Positions 17,101 to 25,336 of a stretch of DNA of 64,000 nt are shown here, in pieces (within the stretch, counting starts at the first letter, position 1; every line of letters starts with the position of its first letter). Source of the stretch: Stenotrophomonas rhizophila (lineage in GTDB: Bacteria > Pseudomonadota > Gammaproteobacteria > Xanthomonadales > Xanthomonadaceae); contig NZ_RJKV01000001.1 in the NCBI RefSeq assembly GCF_003751305.1, positions 1,531,586 through 1,595,585 on the forward strand, written 5' to 3'. The translations under genes were made by a program, and so were the position numbers. The notes under the pieces are model-generated. The model was not told the DNA's origin and made no database searches. It saw nothing but the letters and a program-made list of their open reading frames with translations.

Positions 17101-18836
17101 GCTACTGCATTGGATCCGCTGGCCGCGGCGTCCTGCCCCATTACCTGGGTTGATGCGTTCAGACGCCCCAGCGCACTATTGGCCGCCGTTTGAGCACTTT
17201 CGGCCGTCGTCTTGGCGGTGTTCGCCGTCGTCGTCGCGGTTGTCACGCGCTGCTCTGTCGAGAACAGTTGATTGCCTGTCACTGCTTCATTGCTGCCCGA
17301 TCCGACCGTACCGTCAGCCACATTGACGATCTTGCGCCGTGCCGTGGCTGTCCCGACGGAAACCGTATTGGCAACAGTAGCAACCGCGTTCGCGCCCAGT
17401 GCCACACTGCCCGCCGCATTGGCATTGACCTTGGCATTGGCGCCGACCGCAACGCCGCTGTCGGAGGTCGCATCCACAGCGGCGCGGTTGCCCAGGCTGA
17501 CAGCGCTGGCGGCGGCACCAGCGGCCAGCGTACCGATCGCCACGGCGTTGGCACCGGCCGTTGTCGCGCTATAGCCTATGGCGTTGCTGTGGGAGCCGGT
17601 TGCTTTTGCGCCATAGCCAACGGCGGTATCGTAGTTTCCCTCGGCAGCCGCGTTCTGGCCGATCATCACCTTGGCCGCGTTCAGGCGCGCCATTGCGCCA
17701 TCAGAGCTCGTCTTGATCTTCTTGATCTCTTCATTGGTCGCAAACAGCTGATTGCCGGTGACGGCATCGGTGCTGCCTGCGCTCACGCGCGCGTCCTGGA
17801 GATTGACCAGGCGCCGCTTGATCGTGCTGCTACCCACCGAAACCGTGTCTCTCTCTGTGGCAGTCGATGATCGACCCAGGGCCACCGAAGATTGTGCCTC
17901 GGCTTTTGCGTAGTAGCCCAACGCAGTGCCATCGAGCACCGCGTCACTGTGGCCGCCGACCGCCATGGCCCCGGACCAGCCCGCGCTGCCGGCACGGGCA
18001 TAGGCGCCGAGCGCCAAACCCTCCACGCCGGCGCCGGTGTTCACGGTGGAACCATGGCCGATGGCCATGCCGGTACGACTGTCGGCACTCGTATACCCGC
18101 CAATCGAAATACTACCGTAGCCGAGGCCTCGAGCGCCCGTACCAATGGCTATGGCAGCTTCGGCGCTGGTGGTCGTGTGAGCTCCAAGTGAGATGGAGTA
18201 ATAGCCCTGAGCCTTCGCCTGCGCACCTACTGCAACGGCTGTGGCATACGTCGCCTGACTGCTTGATCCGACGGCTATAGAGCTGGGCCCTGTCGCCGTG
18301 GCGCTCCGCCCCACGGCTGTACTGGAGCCACCGGTGGAGACTGCATCGGAACCAACCGCGGTTCCCCCGCTACCTTCCGCGCGCGCGGCAAATCCGAACG
18401 CAACTGAATAGCTACCATTGATGTAGGACCGGTTGCCGTATCCGGCATTCTGGTTGCCGTTCAAGTACGCACGCGAGCCAAGCACAATGGAGTGATCGCC
18501 TGCGAAAGCAGCATCGCTATAGGTGCTATCTGAGACCAATGCGCTCTGTCGGTGCAGACCGAATACCACGGCCTCACGTGCGACCGGCGGAAGATTTAAC
18601 ACTTCGGGTGCGTAAGGCGGCAACGCTGCTCCAGATACGGCGACTTGCTCCTCACCATGCACCGGAGATGGTTCATTGGGTTGCGCGTGGAGTGTCACTG
18701 GCGTAAGGACAAGCATGGCGGCTACGCCCATCGCGCGTGCCGCCGTGCATCCCTTTCCACGTCGGCGTGTTTGCTCACTGGCCACCATCCAGCAGCGTAG
18801 CGCGGTGTTCCAGATCAAACGATAGATGTGATTCAC
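14178..18836 (-). CDS. Trimeric autotransporter adhesin (YadA/Hia family)
   Basis: 1552 aa. GTG 18836 was chosen because AAGGAGAG lies just upstream and the protein then begins with the extended signal peptide region (NHIYRLIWNTALRCW), typical of type Vc adhesins. Long stretches of YadA-head repeats (AVGxxAxAxGxxSxAxG type) are split by at least four necks of the form VSVGSATVKRKIVNVADG followed by DAVTGKQL. Residues 998-1032 form a five-heptad coiled coil with Ile and Asn at fixed positions. A short stalk and a YadA membrane anchor of roughly the last 90 residues end in GVGVGIGW, with an aromatic terminal residue. Expected to form a surface trimer that binds host or abiotic surfaces. Lies 98 bases after the fimbrial chaperone, same strand. 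Confidence 0.93.
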   Translation of the reverse strand: MNHIYRLIWNTALRCWMVASEQTRRRGKGCTAARAMGVAAMLVLTPVTLHAQPNEPSPVHGEEQVAVSGAALPPYAPEVLNLPPVAREAVVFGLHRQSALVSDSTYSDAAFAGDHSIVLGSRAYLNGNQNAGYGNRSYINGSYSVAFGFAARAEGSGGTAVGSDAVSTGGSSTAVGRSATATGPSSIAVGSSSQATYATAVAVGAQAKAQGYYSISLGAHTTTSAEAAIAIGTGARGLGYGSISIGGYTSADSRTGMAIGHGSTVNTGAGVEGLALGAYARAGSAGWSGAMAVGGHSDAVLDGTALGYYAKAEAQSSVALGRSSTATERDTVSVGSSTIKRRLVNLQDARVSAGSTDAVTGNQLFATNEEIKKIKTSSDGAMARLNAAKVMIGQNAAAEGNYDTAVGYGAKATGSHSNAIGYSATTAGANAVAIGTLAAGAAASAVSLGNRAAVDATSDSGVAVGANAKVNANAAGSVALGANAVATVANTVSVGTATARRKIVNVADGTVGSGSNEAVTGNQLFSTEQRVTTATTTANTAKTTAESAQTAANSALGRLNASTQVMGQDAAASGSNAVAVGRRSRSEGTSSVAIGNESVASGIYGTAIGHQAKASGTWASSMGQFADAAGNSAIAAGTSTKAAGNHSVAIGALAEVDATGQNSVALGHGAKVAAGAKNAIALGYGSVAATADTVSVGSATVQRKIVNVADGEVSGTSNDAITGKQLSATEQRVSDVTATANAAKTTAETAATTATAALGRLNADKIVVGQGAAATGSNATAVGMNSKASGNFATASGHAANATGAYGVAVGSGSSASQASGIALGNSAAATAANAIATGRLSKSQGTSAVAMGNESTASGNYTTAIGHQAKAGSAWTNAMGYQADAAGSSAIAVGSVAKASANHSIAIGDRAEVNANAIDSVAVGRSASVSAAATGAVALGMGSVATAANTVSVGSATVKRKIVNVADGTVSATSTDAVTGKQLHLQQQAVADNADRIDGNQTGIGSNRDSIADNRSGIGANRSDIAALRSEFDAYVPDLDGLVTFNEDRTIVDLEGARLTGVRDGDISSATSKDAVTGGQLFVTNERVASLEGLNQYVKVGTDGESESAHAVLMGVAIGDSANAATTAATAIGAYAAAHGVSSVALGRGSYVDALGVDGFALGTATRVSAHSGLAIGAQSVVEAGATNSVALGNLSIVTESNAVSLGNDNLKRRVVNMGAGINTNDAVNIAQLGQTLDGLGGGARVGAAGQIIAPQYKVQGSDYTNVGDALGALDSAVVTARSGVDSIDNRLNRLFQEEATARTDGPGRLNLGGAQGMVLGNVANGMIAAGSRDAVNGGQLYEVQKNLQGQIDGLEGRTAEPAAFASRQGAPMAMSVEGGGEAIVSQDTPAPTPTPVANDPVAPEAVVKAEGEHAVAVGSEGKERSVKHVARGTADTDAVNVQQLNDVLERSNQYTDVAVEGLNKRLDGMDKRFNRMAAMSSAQSAMAMNTAGLNTYNRLGAGVGHSDGESALAVGYQRVMNERGSATFSLNGAFTNSGEKTVGVGVGIGW
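15741..15845 (-). repeat. Five heptad repeats (IxxNRxx type) in the adhesin stalk
   Basis: Five consecutive 7-codon units in the autotransporter: IDGNQTG, IGSNRDS, IADNRSG, IGANRSD, IAALRSE. Ile occupies the first position and Asn the fourth in the first four units, so Asn would fall at core position d of a trimeric coiled coil. In other trimeric autotransporters Asn at d layers bind anions in the core. Confidence 0.8.
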
Positions 18837-18934
18837 AGAAGGCTCTCCTTGGGTGAGTGGGAAGATGCGAAAGGCATCCGCGCCCGGCACAGTTGTGTTG
18901 GCGCGCAGTGGGGTTGGGGGACGTGTAGCGCCGC

Positions 18935-19648
18935 TCAGGGCATCAGCACGTGCTGACGATCCTCGTAGCTGGCGTAACTGAGGCGATAGGTCACGGTGAG
19001 CTTCTTGCCGGCCGTATCGAACGGCAGCGGAAAGCGGACACCGGGGTATACGCTGTGATCGATGGTGTGCGCTGTGCATTGGTTCTGCGCATCGCATGCC
19101 TGGATCTCCGTCACCCCCAGGCGCACGTTGCCGGTGTTGTGCAGCGTGTTGCCATCAACGCGCATGTCCGCAACGGGCTGCGCGGGAATCAGGTGGACCA
19201 AGGCGCCCCAGATCAGGTTCACGCCGATGTTGGCCGAGGATTCCTCAGGCTCGTCGCCGGTGCCGATCTCGCTGGGCGGGCGCACGCCTTCGAAGTACAC
19301 GCGGTAGGCCGCTTCTTCATCCACGGCCGCCAAGGGAATCACGCGCACCAGGCGATTGCCGCCGCCGGCCAGCACGAATTTGCCTGGGGTGACGGCGATG
19401 CCCTCCAGCGCCCCGGGCGCGACATCCACCTCGCGCTCGTCAGGGGTGGCCGGATCCAGCAGACGCTGCACGCGCAGCTGCACGTACTGCACCCGTGTGC
19501 TCTGCGAGTGCACGCGGATCTGCCCGCCGCGTGCGTCGTGCACCGCCAGACGCATGGGATGCACGCTCATATTGGCGTACGCCGGGGCGGCCACCGCACC
19601 GGCGGCCAGGAGGAAGAGCGCACACAGCGGCGCAGTCATGCGGTTCAT
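18935..19648 (-). CDS. Alpha-fimbrial periplasmic chaperone (CS1/cable-pilus type)
   Basis: 237 aa with a cleavable signal peptide (about residues 1-25, ending AAPAYA). The rest has the two-domain immunoglobulin-like build of pilus chaperones: MSVHPMRLAVHD at the start of the mature protein, QLRVQRLLDPATPDE and FVLAGGGNRLVRVIPL in domain one. It caps pilin and adhesin subunits and delivers them to the usher. It starts 20 bases after the adhesin stop. In CS1, CFA/I and cable pili the chaperone gene comes first; here it is last. Confidence 0.82.
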   Translation of the reverse strand: MNRMTAPLCALFLLAAGAVAAPAYANMSVHPMRLAVHDARGGQIRVHSQSTRVQYVQLRVQRLLDPATPDEREVDVAPGALEGIAVTPGKFVLAGGGNRLVRVIPLAAVDEEAAYRVYFEGVRPPSEIGTGDEPEESSANIGVNLIWGALVHLIPAQPVADMRVDGNTLHNTGNVRLGVTEIQACDAQNQCTAHTIDHSVYPGVRFPLPFDTAGKKLTVTYRLSYASYEDRQHVLMP

Positions 19649-19668
19649 GAAGGATCTCGTGGTAAGGG

Positions 19669-20805
19669 TCAGGGCGAAGACGGAGGCAGGACGACCTTGA
19701 TGCTCAGCTCACCCTGGTAGTAGCCAGCCGCCTTGGTGGATGCAGGCACGCGAGGCGTGCGCAGGGTCAGTGGCGTGGGCACGCAGTACACCGGGTAGCT
19801 CATGCCGGGCAGCACCACCATGCGCAGCTGGGCGGTATCGATGCCGGGCAGAACCTGCATCCGCCCGTTGCGCATCCTCAGCGGCCGCCCCCCGTAGTCG
19901 AGGTCGATGTCGTAATCCAGGTGATCACTCTCGGTGTTACCGCCCGCGCCGTGCCACACCGAGTACATGCCATCGGGCCGCCCGGGGGCTGCGCGGGCCC
20001 CGTCATCGATGGTCACTTCCATGTACGCCACCTGGGAGCCAAGACCGTCGTACAGGCACATGTCCAGCGTCGCCTTGCCACCCACGGTGGGCGGCGGGCC
20101 GATGGGGTTGTAATCGATGTTGAGGTTGACCAGCGGCGTGATCTGGTCGTACAGCGGGAAGTAGATGCTGGCGTTGGCGTAGTCGGTGATCGTCAGATCA
20201 AACGTGAAGGTGTAGGTGGCCAGCGGTGCGCCATCCGTCTCTCCCCTGAGATCCAGCACAAGCTCCGCATCCCAACGGCCTGCAACCAGGCGTTGAAGCT
20301 CTGATGCGGGTATAGCGAGATAGGCACCGGTTCCGTCTGGCAGAACGCCTGAACACGTAGAATGAAGCGACGTGGATACCGGTCGTCGGGTGCCCTCCCA
20401 AGTCCCGAAGCAATTACGGGCGGTGTGAATGCGCTCTATCCACCCGTTAACAGCGACTTCAGAGGCAAGCCCACTGCGGCGCTCGCGGAATCGCAAGGGG
20501 ATTTCGCTGTGCCCAGCCCCAGTCTGTGCGTTATCCCGGGTTGGACACTTTCCCGTCGCAGCATCTGTGGATGATCGACACGTGAAGTGCAGCTTGCTGT
20601 AGTCAACGCTATCGTCCGGGCTGTAGGCGATGGGCGTCCGCTCCCCCCAGAGGACCTCGTCACCATGATTGGACGAACGGTCGTAGCTGAGCACGACGTT
20701 ACGACTCTCGCTTGTGGGATGCGTCTCCGGCGGCCGCTGCGCCCACGCAGGCAGAGCCCCGGCCACCGTCAGCCCAACCGCCACCACCCAACGGCACGCC
20801 CTCAC
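19669..20805 (-). CDS. Alpha-fimbrial tip adhesin (CfaE/CblD family)
   Basis: 378 aa. The GTG start at 20805 overlaps the usher stop as GTGA and gives a good signal peptide (RWVVAVGLTVAGALPAWA); the open frame further upstream lies within the usher gene. The mature part begins with a receptor-binding-type N-domain containing four or more cysteines and ends in a beta-rich pilin-like domain (YYQGELSIKVVL) that would be completed by donor strand. The size and place after the usher fit the minor tip adhesin of CS1-type pili. Confidence 0.8.
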   Translation of the reverse strand: MRACRWVVAVGLTVAGALPAWAQRPPETHPTSESRNVVLSYDRSSNHGDEVLWGERTPIAYSPDDSVDYSKLHFTCRSSTDAATGKCPTRDNAQTGAGHSEIPLRFRERRSGLASEVAVNGWIERIHTARNCFGTWEGTRRPVSTSLHSTCSGVLPDGTGAYLAIPASELQRLVAGRWDAELVLDLRGETDGAPLATYTFTFDLTITDYANASIYFPLYDQITPLVNLNIDYNPIGPPPTVGGKATLDMCLYDGLGSQVAYMEVTIDDGARAAPGRPDGMYSVWHGAGGNTESDHLDYDIDLDYGGRPLRMRNGRMQVLPGIDTAQLRMVVLPGMSYPVYCVPTPLTLRTPRVPASTKAAGYYQGELSIKVVLPPSSP

Positions 20806-23507
20806 AGCTGCGCCCCCGCCACCGAAGGCACCTTGTCCATCAGTGCCTGCTCGTGCAGCAAGCGCTGCACGCGGGCCTGCTGCTGGATCTTGGCCGGCAG
20901 CCGCTCCACCGCCAGCGGCCGGCAGCGCACCTGGCCAACCAGGAACACCACGCTGCGCTGCTCGCGCACCTGCAGCGGGCATTCGAGCAGGCGATTGGCC
21001 TGCAGCAGGTACAGGGTCTTCTCACGCTGCGGGAAATCGGCGATGAAGCCGCCGTCGCGCCCCAGGGAGGGCAGCGGTGCGTTGAGGATCCGTGCGCCTT
21101 CCAGCGCGTGGCCTTCGTCGTCGTGCGCGCTGCCGATGAAGGTGTAGGTGAGATCAAGTGCGATGGGCATCATCATCAGCCGCCCCGGCGGCAGGAACAG
21201 GGAGGTTCCCAGACCGTGCCCGTCCACGCGGACCGCCGCGGCGACCTCGTGCGAGCTGACGTCCTGGACTTCGGCGCGGGTGGCGGTGTAACTGCTGAGT
21301 GGCAGCAGCCGGCGATCACCGAAGCGCAGCAGCTGGCGGCGTGCACCGCTCACCCGCACTTCAGCGGCCTGGCCCTGCAGGCTGAGGTCTTCCGTGCTTT
21401 CCACCTGCACGGCCACACCGGCGCCGTTGCCGAGCTCGGCGCCCCAGAACAGGCCGCCGCGTGTCCACGCGAATGAAGACGTGTGCGAGGCGCTGTAGGC
21501 AGTGTCGCTTCGGCCATCGCCGCGGTAGTGCGAGACGGTGGCGCCGGTGGTGCCGACGCTGCCCATCCGGCGCCCGCTGATCATCGCCCCCTGGCGATGA
21601 TCGCTGCGTCCGTTGAGCTCACCGCCCACCTCGCGGTAGCCCATGCCCGATTCCCAGCGGCGGGTCTGGCCGATGCGGTAGCCGAGCGCGGCCTGGTCAT
21701 CGCGGCCATGCTGCATATCCACGCCCAGCCGATCCTGGCGGGTGCTGGTGCGGCTGCGCTCCAGGCGGGTAATGGTCATGTTGAGGGTCACGCCCTGATC
21801 GCGGCGCGGGCCGTTGCTGCTGCCGATATGCTGGCGGAACATACCGGCTCGTGCGGCGATGTTGAAACCGCCCCACATGAGGCTGCGGTTGTAGTTGGCC
21901 TGCAGGGTGCGCGTGAGCTGCGGCTCCCGGAACAGGGCGGGCGGCGGATCCAGCAGCCAGGTGTCGTCGAACCACGGCAGGTCCAGATCGCCACGGCGCG
22001 GGGAATACGTGGTGCGGCGGGTATAGCCGAGGTAGAGATTGCCCTGCCCCACCGGCACCGACATCGAGCCGCTCAACGAATCCTGGCACCCCAGCGATTC
22101 GGCGCTCAGATAGCGGCCCACACAGGCCCCACCGCGCATGCGCTGGTGGTAGGCATTGAGAGAAACGCGATGGCGATAGCTGGCCTGCTGCTGCGTGCCG
22201 TGGCTGCCATCGGCGCCGCGCAGCAGGGCGCTGCTGCCGGTGAATTCATGGGTGCCGAAGGCTTTGCGCCCTTCCAGGCGCGCCTCGCCATAGGCGACGT
22301 TGTCCACCATGGCCGAGCCGAGGGTCAGTGCAAGGTCGCGGCGCAGCGGCACGCGAACGCCGGCCTGCAACGCGGAATCGTGATCGCGCGCATCGCGCGA
22401 GATGACCCGCCCGCCCTGCACGAACCATTGCAGGCTCTGGTCATCCCAGTTGATGCCGGATTTGTTGAACGGCGCCTCTTCACTGCGGACCAGCACGCCA
22501 TCTTCATAGATGCGCAGGGTCACGATGTAGCTGCCGGCCGGGAAGCGCGTGGTATCGACATCGTTGATGCCGCTGTCCAGATAGAACGATTGCAGCAGGC
22601 GCTCGCCATCGTAGGCATCCACGCGTGCGTTGCGGCCCAGAAGTACGGTCAGGGGCGTGCCCTGGCCCATGGCGGACTGATCGACATAGGCCTGGGTGGT
22701 GCCGAAGCGGATGCCTTCAAAGCGATCCAGCGGCAGCATGGCGAACGAGAAGTTGCCGCCGAGTGCGCTGGACAGGTTGCGGCGGTCCATGCGACCGAGC
22801 TGCACGTAGTGCCTGCGCTGCAGATCATGGCGCAGGTAAGCGTCGTTGATGCTGAGGTCCTGGTAACTGCGGCCCCCGCGTGATTGCTGACGGTTGTAGG
22901 TCCAGTCCAGCCCGAGGTGGGCATCTCGGAACACACCGAGCATGCCGGTGCCCTGCGCGGAGAGGCTTTGATAGCCGCTGCCACCGCTGATGTTGAGGCT
23001 CTGCTGGTGCAGCAACGCGTTCTGCGCACCTGCGGTGGGGCGATGGTGGCGTTCGCGCTCGGCACTGGCCTGTGGCAGCCACTGGCGCGGCAGGAACAGG
23101 TTGAGCACGCCCTCGCCTTCATCGAAGATGGCAGCGGCGGCGTCCGGTTGTTGGGGTGGCGGAAGATAGCCACAGCCTGCTGCCGGCTCGGTGTAGCGGC
23201 AGGCCAGATGGCTGTTGCGTGGCAGCGATGCGTTCAGCGCCGGCAGCAATGCCTCACGCGCACCAGGGGCGAGATTCAATGCGGCGAGCACCTGCTCCGG
23301 CTGCTGGATCTGTACCCCATCGGGGGTGACGAACACCGGCCAGACGCCTGCCGACTGGCCCATCACACGGATGTCCAGCTGTTCGATCTGCCCGGCGACG
23401 AGATCTTCGAACCCTGAGGGCACGGGCGCTGCGGCCAGTGGCGCACAGGCCAGTGCCGCGCACAGCGCGACCGAGAGACGGGAGGGATAGGGAAAATGCC
23501 TGGGCAT
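20802..23507 (-). CDS. Alpha-fimbrial outer-membrane usher (TcfC/CooC family)
   Basis: 901 aa. ATG 23507 has GAGGT eight bases upstream and opens a signal peptide (LSVALCAALACAPLAAA). The mature N-terminus and the long beta-barrel with YRHRVSLNAYH-type strands fit TcfC-like ushers of alpha-fimbriae rather than the PapC group. It forms the outer-membrane pore through which pilin and adhesin are secreted. The 3' end overlaps the adhesin start, and 60 bases separate it from the pilin gene. Confidence 0.87.
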   Translation of the reverse strand: MPRHFPYPSRLSVALCAALACAPLAAAPVPSGFEDLVAGQIEQLDIRVMGQSAGVWPVFVTPDGVQIQQPEQVLAALNLAPGAREALLPALNASLPRNSHLACRYTEPAAGCGYLPPPQQPDAAAAIFDEGEGVLNLFLPRQWLPQASAERERHHRPTAGAQNALLHQQSLNISGGSGYQSLSAQGTGMLGVFRDAHLGLDWTYNRQQSRGGRSYQDLSINDAYLRHDLQRRHYVQLGRMDRRNLSSALGGNFSFAMLPLDRFEGIRFGTTQAYVDQSAMGQGTPLTVLLGRNARVDAYDGERLLQSFYLDSGINDVDTTRFPAGSYIVTLRIYEDGVLVRSEEAPFNKSGINWDDQSLQWFVQGGRVISRDARDHDSALQAGVRVPLRRDLALTLGSAMVDNVAYGEARLEGRKAFGTHEFTGSSALLRGADGSHGTQQQASYRHRVSLNAYHQRMRGGACVGRYLSAESLGCQDSLSGSMSVPVGQGNLYLGYTRRTTYSPRRGDLDLPWFDDTWLLDPPPALFREPQLTRTLQANYNRSLMWGGFNIAARAGMFRQHIGSSNGPRRDQGVTLNMTITRLERSRTSTRQDRLGVDMQHGRDDQAALGYRIGQTRRWESGMGYREVGGELNGRSDHRQGAMISGRRMGSVGTTGATVSHYRGDGRSDTAYSASHTSSFAWTRGGLFWGAELGNGAGVAVQVESTEDLSLQGQAAEVRVSGARRQLLRFGDRRLLPLSSYTATRAEVQDVSSHEVAAAVRVDGHGLGTSLFLPPGRLMMMPIALDLTYTFIGSAHDDEGHALEGARILNAPLPSLGRDGGFIADFPQREKTLYLLQANRLLECPLQVREQRSVVFLVGQVRCRPLAVERLPAKIQQQARVQRLLHEQALMDKVPSVAGAQL

Positions 23508-23568
23508 GATGGTTGACCTCACAGCGCCGCCGCCGCACGAGGCGGCAGCGGCGCGGTATGGGCGCTGA

Positions 23569-24075
23569 TTACGGCTTCTGCACCATGGCGATGCTCACCA
23601 GGCCTTCGTAACGGCCGGCAGCGGTGATCGTGGCCGGCGTGGTCTGGCGGATTTCCAACGGCATCTCGACCGAGGCACCCGGGATCGAGCCGGTGAACAG
23701 CTCGGCCGCGGTGAAGTCCTGGGCAGTGATGGTCAGCGGCTTGCCCTTCAGGCTCACGGTCAGCGGCACGGCCGTACCGGTACCGATCTGTGCCTGCAGC
23801 ACAGCGGCCTGGATCAGCCGCACCTGTACGTCCTTGCTGACGTCATTGGAGAAGACGCGCACGCTGTCGCTCCACGGCACCAGGCTGCCGGTGGTGGTCG
23901 GGCCCGGACGGTATTCCAGCTTGACGACGTCATCGAGTGCGGTGCCGTCAGCCTTCAGCAGGGCCAGGGTCGGATCAACGTCGGCCCAGACCTGGATGTG
24001 CGCTTCCAGGGCGTGTGCGGACAGGGAGGCCGATGCCAGTGCGGCGGCGACGAAAAGCTTCTTCAGGAGGTTCAT
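23569..24075 (-). CDS. CS1-type fimbrial major pilin
   Basis: 168 aa. AAGGAAAG precedes the ATG at 24075. Signal peptide of about 22 residues ending LSAHA. The mature sequence LEAHIQVWADVDPTLALLKA matches the CS1/CFA-I/cable major pilin family (Fimbrial_CS1), which polymerises by donor-strand exchange. First gene of the fimbrial operon, so the promoter should lie within the 295 bases upstream. The leader CACCCAAGGAAAG is nearly the same as the one before the trimeric autotransporter. Confidence 0.88.
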   Translation of the reverse strand: MNLLKKLFVAAALASASLSAHALEAHIQVWADVDPTLALLKADGTALDDVVKLEYRPGPTTTGSLVPWSDSVRVFSNDVSKDVQVRLIQAAVLQAQIGTGTAVPLTVSLKGKPLTITAQDFTAAELFTGSIPGASVEMPLEIRQTTPATITAAGRYEGLVSIAMVQKP

Positions 24076-24370
24076 GCGTTCTTTCCTTGGGTGTGTGGAT
24101 CGCGGTTGACTGCCTGCGAGGCGTGGGGTGCCGCAGTGCGGCCCTCGCAGACAGGGCGCAACAGTAGGGATGCAAGCTGCGCCGCACCATGCAACAACTT
24201 GACTAATTTCAACGTGGCCACGAAATCGCGAACGCGGCGTGCATTGCAGGCTGTTTGTGCGCGCACGGCGACGCTGCTGCGGTGATTGCAGCAGCGCGCC
24301 TTGCCGGGGTGATGCGCAATGACGCGGCGTCACCGGCGACGCGATGAGCCGCTTTTGCGTGCGCGGCGTG

Positions 24371-25003
24371 TCAGCCGCCGCTGGGCGACAGGCCGACGGC
24401 GCGTGCGTAAACCATCAGTTCGAAATCGGACGTGAGCCCCAGCCGCTTCATCGCCGTTCCCTTCTGCCGGCTGATGGTGCTCACAGTGCGGCGATGGACA
24501 TCGGCGATCTCCTTGACGCCCAGGCCATGGGCCAGCAAGCGCACCACTTCTGATTCGCGTGCGGTCAGCCGCGCCCCACATTTTTCACGGCGCCGCAATC
24601 GATGCGCCAACTCGGGCGGTAAGTAGCAGCCACCTCGCAGGGCAGCGTCCACTGCCTCGATCAGCGCGGGTAGTCCACTCGTTTTCTCCAGGATGCCGCT
24701 GACCCCCAGCTTGAGTACGGCACGCAGTACTTCTTCATTGCCAAAGGTGGTGACCACCAACAGGGGCAGCTCCGGATAGTCACGGCGCAGCCCGGCAAGC
24801 ATGCGGACACCATCGGGGCGCCGCCCCCATGGCATGGAAAGATCGGTGATGACCAGATCGCATGGGGCGTTGGCAAGCCACTCTTCGAGCTGGCCGGGGT
24901 CGGCCGCCTCGCCGACGACATGGAAGCGCGGGTCGCGGGACAGAATGGAGTGAAGACCCAAGCGAACGACCGGATGGTCGTCCGCAATCAGAATGCGTTT
25001 CAT
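24371..25003 (-). CDS. RcsB/EvgA-like response regulator (NarL family), orphan
   Basis: 210 aa. Receiver domain with acidic pair Asp8-Asp9, phospho-acceptor Asp54 in LVITDLSMP, and Lys in GILEKTS. The C-terminal LuxR-type helix-turn-helix reads LTARESEVVRLLAHGLGVKE then TVSTISRQKGTAMKRLGL. Details (ITDLSMP, SQK-like helix) resemble RcsB more than NarL. It has no kinase next to it and lies upstream of the fimbrial operon on the same strand, 295 bases away. Control of the fimbriae is a reasonable inference; the EvgS-like kinase 14 kb away is a candidate partner. Confidence 0.88.
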   Translation of the reverse strand: MKRILIADDHPVVRLGLHSILSRDPRFHVVGEAADPGQLEEWLANAPCDLVITDLSMPWGRRPDGVRMLAGLRRDYPELPLLVVTTFGNEEVLRAVLKLGVSGILEKTSGLPALIEAVDAALRGGCYLPPELAHRLRRREKCGARLTARESEVVRLLAHGLGVKEIADVHRRTVSTISRQKGTAMKRLGLTSDFELMVYARAVGLSPSGG

Positions 25004-25336
25004 GGCACTGCCTCGCTTAGGTAAACGACACGGACACGACCGCCTGCCCGGGCCACCATCGCGGCGGCCCAGCAGGCTTTCGAGTGTTCAGTCACCACGC
25101 CACAACGGAAGTGTGCGCAATCTTCCCTGTTCGACGGCTTCCCTGCGTCTACGTGGTCCCAAGCACCGTAAACGCTTGAACAGCCCGCACTCTATGAACC
25201 GAATTGCATAAATTCGAATCTGCGGGGGCTATCTCAATTGGAGAGATTGGTATCGTTTTTCACTGCGAAACGCTCAAGGCGCGGACTATCCTGCCGAGTC
25301 GCGCGCGCGGGCTATACCGTGCGCGCGTCACTACGA
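25004..25336. promoter_or_regulatory. Intergenic region upstream of the response regulator
   Basis: 333 bases between entA and the response regulator gene. It contains a perfect 17-bp dyad, CGAATT-GCATA-AATTCG, at 25200-25216 in an AT-rich patch about 200 bases upstream of the regulator start, a possible operator. Nearer entA, CGCGCGC (25300-25306) and GCGCGCG (25321-25327) can pair around a 14-base loop as a weak terminator for the siderophore operon. No gene was seen. Confidence 0.4.
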
